Source of the DNA: Methanohalophilus profundi | GTDB taxonomy: Archaea > Halobacteriota > Methanosarcinia > Methanosarcinales > Methanosarcinaceae | Direction of reading: 5' to 3' | Assembly (NCBI RefSeq): GCF_004137855.1 | Contig: NZ_QBKB01000002.1 | Span: 1,584,750 to 1,648,749, forward strand | DNA length: 64,000 nucleotides | Part shown: in pieces, positions 59,744-64,000 of the stretch | How positions within the stretch are numbered: the stretch's first letter is position 1 | How the letters are laid out: every line of letters begins with the position of its first letter | Program-made: the position numbers and the translations under genes | Notes under the pieces: model-generated | Told to the model about the DNA's origin: nothing | What the model saw: only the letters and a program-made list of their open reading frames with translations | Database searches by the model: none

Positions 59744-60183
59744 TATTTTACCTCTCTATATTATTTTCTATACCTATTGGTTCTGGTTTATTCTACCTGA
59801 ACCTAATAACCATATTCTCTGTTGAAAATATAAACATACTTTACTTTACAAAAACTTAGATATACATTTCCAGTAAAAATAAACCTTTAAAATGCTTTAT
59901 TTTTAGTTGAATTGCTTTATTACCTATTAGATAACTCTTTTCAAGGCAATTATAGGGAAAAGAATAAATATAATTTTTTTATATGAGCTAAAATTGAAAA
60001 GTAAGGTCTCTAACGCCATATTTATGGGAAAATTTACACAATTACTACCCAAGGTTAAGCAGATTCAAAAAATTTATTGTGAAAAGATATTCATTCCATG
60101 AAAAAACTAAGAAATGGATGATTTGCATTCGCTATTTTAAAATCAAATCTATTTCAAATATTAAATAAAATTATTTTATAGAT
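59744..60183. other. AT-rich intergenic stretch, no gene seen
   Basis: Very AT-rich with many stops in all frames. The left end holds the promoter side of the calcium-repeat gene and a GGTTC/GAACC inverted repeat near 59777-59805. Nothing else is supportable. Confidence 0.5.
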
Positions 60184-63100
60184 TCAATTTGCTTTTTCCA
60201 TAGTAGGTATTTTTACTATGACAGTAGTTCCCTTATTTTCTTCACTTTCTACTTCTATCTTGCCCCCATGAATTTGTACATAATGGTTTACCAGTGTTAG
60301 GCCAATACCCAAACCACCATGTTTTTTTGTAAGAAAATCATCGAGTTGTTTGAAAGGGTCTAACAAAAATTGTATATTTTCTTGTGCAATGCCAACTCCA
60401 TTATCAGATACCTTTAGTTCTACACAATCTTCCTTGTGGCCTATACTGACTTTAACAATACCATTTTGATAAGAAAATTTTATCGCATTATCCAGAAGAT
60501 GATACAATATTTGATTGAACATCTCTTTATCTACAAAAATATTTTCAGTTATATCTCCAGTTGTGCATTGTATTTGAATATTATTTTTTCTAATTTTTGG
60601 AGTTAACGTTTTTTTGACTTCACAAAACATGTCCTTAAAATCATAATATTGTGGGTTAAAATTGTCTGTTTCTGATTTTGTACTTGCATAATCAAGTAAT
60701 TTATTTATTTCTGTCAAGAGATTTTTCCCACTATCATTTATACGTTCAGCATAACGCTTTTGCTTTTCATCAAGGTTATCTTTACTATTTAACAAAATAT
60801 CTGAAAAACCAATTATTGAATTAAGCGGTGTTCTCAACTCATGACTCATGTTTCCAATAAACTCAGATTTTGCTTTATTTGAAGCTTCTTCTATCAATCT
60901 GGCTTTGATAATTGCAGTTTCTGTTTCTTTTCTTTCAAGAAAGCCGCTCACCTTGTTTGATATCAAGGAAAAAATATCTATATCCTCTTTTTTCCATGAT
61001 AAGATTGCTTTTGAATTAGTTAATCCTATAAATCCTGTAAGTTTATTGCCTTTCCATAAAGGCAGGATTAATATGGATTTTGTGTTCAATTTATTAAGTA
61101 ATTCTTTTTCAGATACCGCTTCTTCTGGCATTGCATCCAAATTTTTGACATATATTATTTCGTTATTTTGAAGTTTTTCCATAAACCAGGTGTATTTATC
61201 GATGCTCAAAATTTGCAGATTTTGATTTTGTATTTCTAAGCCTTCAGCATTCCATTCGTAAGTTTTATCCATTAACTTACCATCATTTCTAAAGAAAAAT
61301 GCATAAGATTTGTCCGATTTTGTAAGTTGACCCAATTTGTTTAGAGTACTGTTCAAGCCTTCCTCTAAAGTTACTCTTTCTACAAAAATATCTAGGATTT
61401 CATTAACTACAGTTTGTATCTGGAGTTTTATATTCAATTGTTCTTTGTATTCTTCCCTAAGTAAGGTTCGGCCAATCATGTCAGCTGCTATATTAAGAGC
61501 ATTGAGTTCCTTGTCTTCCCATTCTCCTGTATCAGTAGTATTATCGAGTCCTATGAATCCTGCAAGTTCTCCTTCTTTCCATACAGGTAGCACTAGTATA
61601 GACTTGATATCTTGCATCTGTAAGATTTCTTTTTCAGCTGATGCTTCTATTGGAAGTTCATCTACATCTTTGATATGTATTATTTCATTGTTCCCTAATT
61701 TTTCCATCCACCAAGGGAACATATCAGAAGGTAAATCTTGTAGATTTCTTTTTGTGGCTCTATTCCTTCTGCACACCATTCATGGGTATTGTCCATCACA
61801 TCTCCATTTTCTTGTAGGAGAAATAGATATGACCTACAAGCACCTGTCAAGTAACCTAATATTAACAAGGATTTTTCGATAGCTTCATCAAAATCATCGA
61901 AGTCTACAAGGTTTGAACTCATAACTCTTGTAGCTTCTTTTATCCTAACATTTTGGAGAAGACGCTGTTCACTTTTCTTTCTTTTATCAATCTCAAGATG
62001 CAGTTTACGATTGGCTTTTGTAAGTTCTTCTGTCCGTTTATCTACTTTCCTTTCAAGGTCTTCCCGGTATTCGGCAAGTTTTTCTTCTATATGTTTCCTT
62101 TCTGTGATGTCCTCATGTGTTCCAGTCATACGTAAAGGAAGACCTTCCCCATTCCAACTAACAACTTTTCCTTTATCGTGGACCCAAACCCAATGTCCAT
62201 CTTTATGTTTCATGCGTATTTCGCAATCGTAATATTCTGTCTCTCCTATGAAATGTTTTTCAAGTACTTCAAGGGATAAGGCGAGGTCTTGTGGACGAGT
62301 AAATTTCATCCATGTATCAACTGAAAGCGGTTTAAGTTCTTCCATATCATAGCCTATGATCTCAGCCCATCTATCATTAAAAACCACTTCACCACTTTGG
62401 ACATTCCAGTCCCACATACCCAATTCAGTTGCCTCGATTACAAACTGTAACCTTTCCTTGTTTTTCTGAAGTTTGTCTTCTGCTTCTTTTCGATTTGTTA
62501 TATCTCGAGAAACACCCATTAATACATTTTTTCCATTCCAGACGCCTCGGGTAACTTTTGTTTCTACAGGTATTTGTGTTCCATTTTTTGTAAGCAGAGG
62601 TATGGGACAGCATTCCTTTGTGCCTTTGAGCATTTTTCTACAATAGAAATAGCTTCATTCTGACGATTTTCAGGATGAAGGTCAATTACTGTCATATTCT
62701 TTAGCTCATTATCAGTATATCCAAGTTTGTCGTAGAAAGCTTGATTCACCTTAAGTATGCTACCATCTTCACCTAAAACAAAAAGAAAGTCTTCAATTGT
62801 AGAAAACATCTTCTCCAGATTTATTTGCTGTTGGAACAATGCTGTTTCAGTTCTTATTTTTTGAATAATTTCTCCCAAATGGGAAGCAATAGTTTCAACA
62901 GCCATTTTTGTGGCCATTGTCATGTTTTCATGGGAATGAGAGCCAAGATTTATTGCAGCAATTACTTCACCCCCAACTTTGATAGGTATCACCGCAATTG
63001 CTTTAAGTTCTTCAAAAGAGTTATTTTCTGCAACTGGAAGAAGATGAGAATATGTAGTGTATATAGGTTTACCCTTCATAACAAGCTGAGCTTGTGGGGA

Positions 63101-63690
63101 TTCTGCTTCATAATAAGAAGTTTTTTTAATAAATTCATCAGAAAGCCCATTATGTACAACTAATTTCAATGCCCCACTTTCTTTTTCAAGAAGATAAATG
63201 CCTCCTGCATCTATCGACTCTATACGGAGTAAGTTGGTCAGTACATGGTCCAGATTTGCTTCTAGCCCATTTGAAGTATGTAATCCCATTGACATATCGT
63301 GTTGTATAGTGAGAAGTTGCCTCTCATTTTTTTGTTCTGTTATATCAATAGCATTACATGTCACATATTCAACTTCACCATCTTCTCCAATATGAGGAAT
63401 TTTTGTAATTGACAAAAGATGGAAGTTATCTTCTCCATCAGGAACCCATTCTTCTGTTTGAATAGCAATTCCAGAGCTAAAAAATTTTTTTTATTGGTTT
63501 CTATATATGATTTACTTATATGTTCAGGCAAAACCGTATCAATATGGTTTCTTTCTATTTCTTGTTTATTTTTTCCCAGAAAATCTGCATGTGTTTGATT
63601 TATTGAACCATATGTATATGGGTCAAGAAGATACCAAGTATGGATATCGGTTGTGTAAAAAATATTAGGCGATACTGTAATTTTATTCAT
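60184..63690 (-). CDS. Large PAS/GAF sensor histidine kinase (three frameshifts)
   Basis: About 1,169 residues after repair, all cytoplasmic with no membrane helix. Order: PAS (about 1-140), GAF (about 150-300), two PAS domains (SIEDFLFVLGEDGSIL; ATELGMWDWNVQSGE with PAC), a coiled coil, two GAF domains sharing a repeated pattern (EKLGNNEIIHIKDVDELP / EKLQNNEIIYVKNLDAMP), HisKA ([20 protein letters not shown]) and HATPase_c (LLDNAIKFS, DNGVGIA, GGLGIGL). The frame breaks at 63479-63492, 62633-62637 and 61749-61753, each lacking one base in an A/T run. ATG at 63688-63690. Confidence 0.85.
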
Positions 63691-64000
63691 GTAGCTTCTC
63701 CAAAAAAATATATGCAGGAATAATTAATAACAACTTTAATCTTGTACACTAAATGGAACCTATACAATCTCCTATACTTAAACATTCTGCAAAAGATAAT
63801 CCCTGTATATTAAAATTATCAAATTAGGTCATAAATCCTCCCATTCTAATTTGATGAAGTAAATTCACACATAATTTGCAAATGAATTCGTTTGTTTGAC
63901 ATTATTTTGCAAATACAGTACTTAGCTAATTTTGAGCATCTGAACCTAACAACACCCCCCAATAGCTTTATATGCGGCGAGAACGCCGCCATATGTCATT
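63691..64000. other. AT-rich intergenic stretch
   Basis: Contains the promoter side of the large histidine kinase. No gene recognised. Near the right edge, a TATA-like TTTATATG is followed by a GC-rich hairpin at 63974-63989, suggesting the promoter and leader of a gene beyond the window. Confidence 0.5.
63974..63989. promoter_or_regulatory. GC-rich hairpin at window edge
   Basis: GCGGCG-AGAA-CGCCGC: six perfect GC pairs around a four-base loop, in an otherwise AT-rich region and directly after a TATA-like TTTATAT. Could be an operator overlapping a start site. Confidence 0.4.

Overview
The window comes from a methanogenic archaeon of the Methanosarcinaceae, most likely a moderately halophilic methylotrophic genus such as Methanohalophilus or a close relative. 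Supporting marks are an ahaHIKECFABDG A-type ATP synthase operon, kamA/ablB for the osmolyte N-epsilon-acetyl-beta-lysine, a methanogen FilR1-type regulator, an archaeal (Ahb) haem pathway, the rare methanogen type of seryl-tRNA synthetase, KEOPS Pcc1, eS1, uS15, and UbiA and long-chain prenyl synthase genes that could serve methanophenazine. No tRNA, rRNA, CRISPR array or complete insertion sequence was seen.

Layout. 0-3.3 kb: the 3' part of a histidine kinase, a UbiA prenyltransferase, a single-domain response regulator and a FilR1 regulator. 3.3-9.1 kb: cobalamin genes, cbiP divergent from cbiT-L-F-G(N)-G(C)-H-C, with a perfect palindrome between them. 9.1-13.9 kb: ccdA with a thioredoxin lipoprotein, riboflavin reductase, a CBS protein, UspA, an amidohydrolase with an in-frame TAG, and a pyrimidine-dimer glycosylase. 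14-23.4 kb: translation and repair genes (hisS, rpsO, recJ-like, pcc1, UDG, serS, eS1, gltX). 23.5-33 kb: a tetrapyrrole/pyrimidine run on the minus strand (ahbA-ahbB-sirC-hemA-hemB-hemL-hemC-pyrD-pyrK) plus ahbD. 33.1-35.8 kb: a tiny ccmD-like gene, a Cys-type ccmE, a long-chain prenyl diphosphate synthase and a radical SAM protein. 36-44.5 kb: the ATP synthase operon behind duplicated promoters. 44.7-46.8 kb: kamA-ablB. 46.9-52.5 kb: a FlaD/E-like gene convergent with six pilin-like genes. 52.6-57.8 kb: a membrane protein, a small unknown, cupin-hcp divergent from an HxlR regulator with repeated operators, and an FAD-dependent dehydrogenase. 57.8-64 kb: AT-rich, gene-poor DNA with a structured intergenic element, a calcium-repeat secreted protein and a large PAS/GAF histidine kinase.

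Two things run through the whole window. First, TAG: none of the roughly 60 intact genes whose stop I read ends in TAG, yet hemA and the amidohydrolase each carry one in-frame TAG just after a plausible start. That fits a genome in which UAG is read as pyrrolysine. Second, single-base indels: eleven loci are broken by one-base gains or losses, mostly in homopolymer runs, and the protein resumes exactly in the next frame. Because serS and ahbA are among them, uncorrected sequencing error is the simplest explanation. I give the restored gene spans.

Functionally, much of the window makes redox cofactors and energy: corrinoids for methyl transfer, haem for cytochromes, cytochrome c maturation, a possible methanophenazine side-chain synthase, and the ATP synthase that uses the resulting ion gradient. 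The least described parts are the six-gene pilin-like cluster and the prenyl synthase/radical SAM pair.
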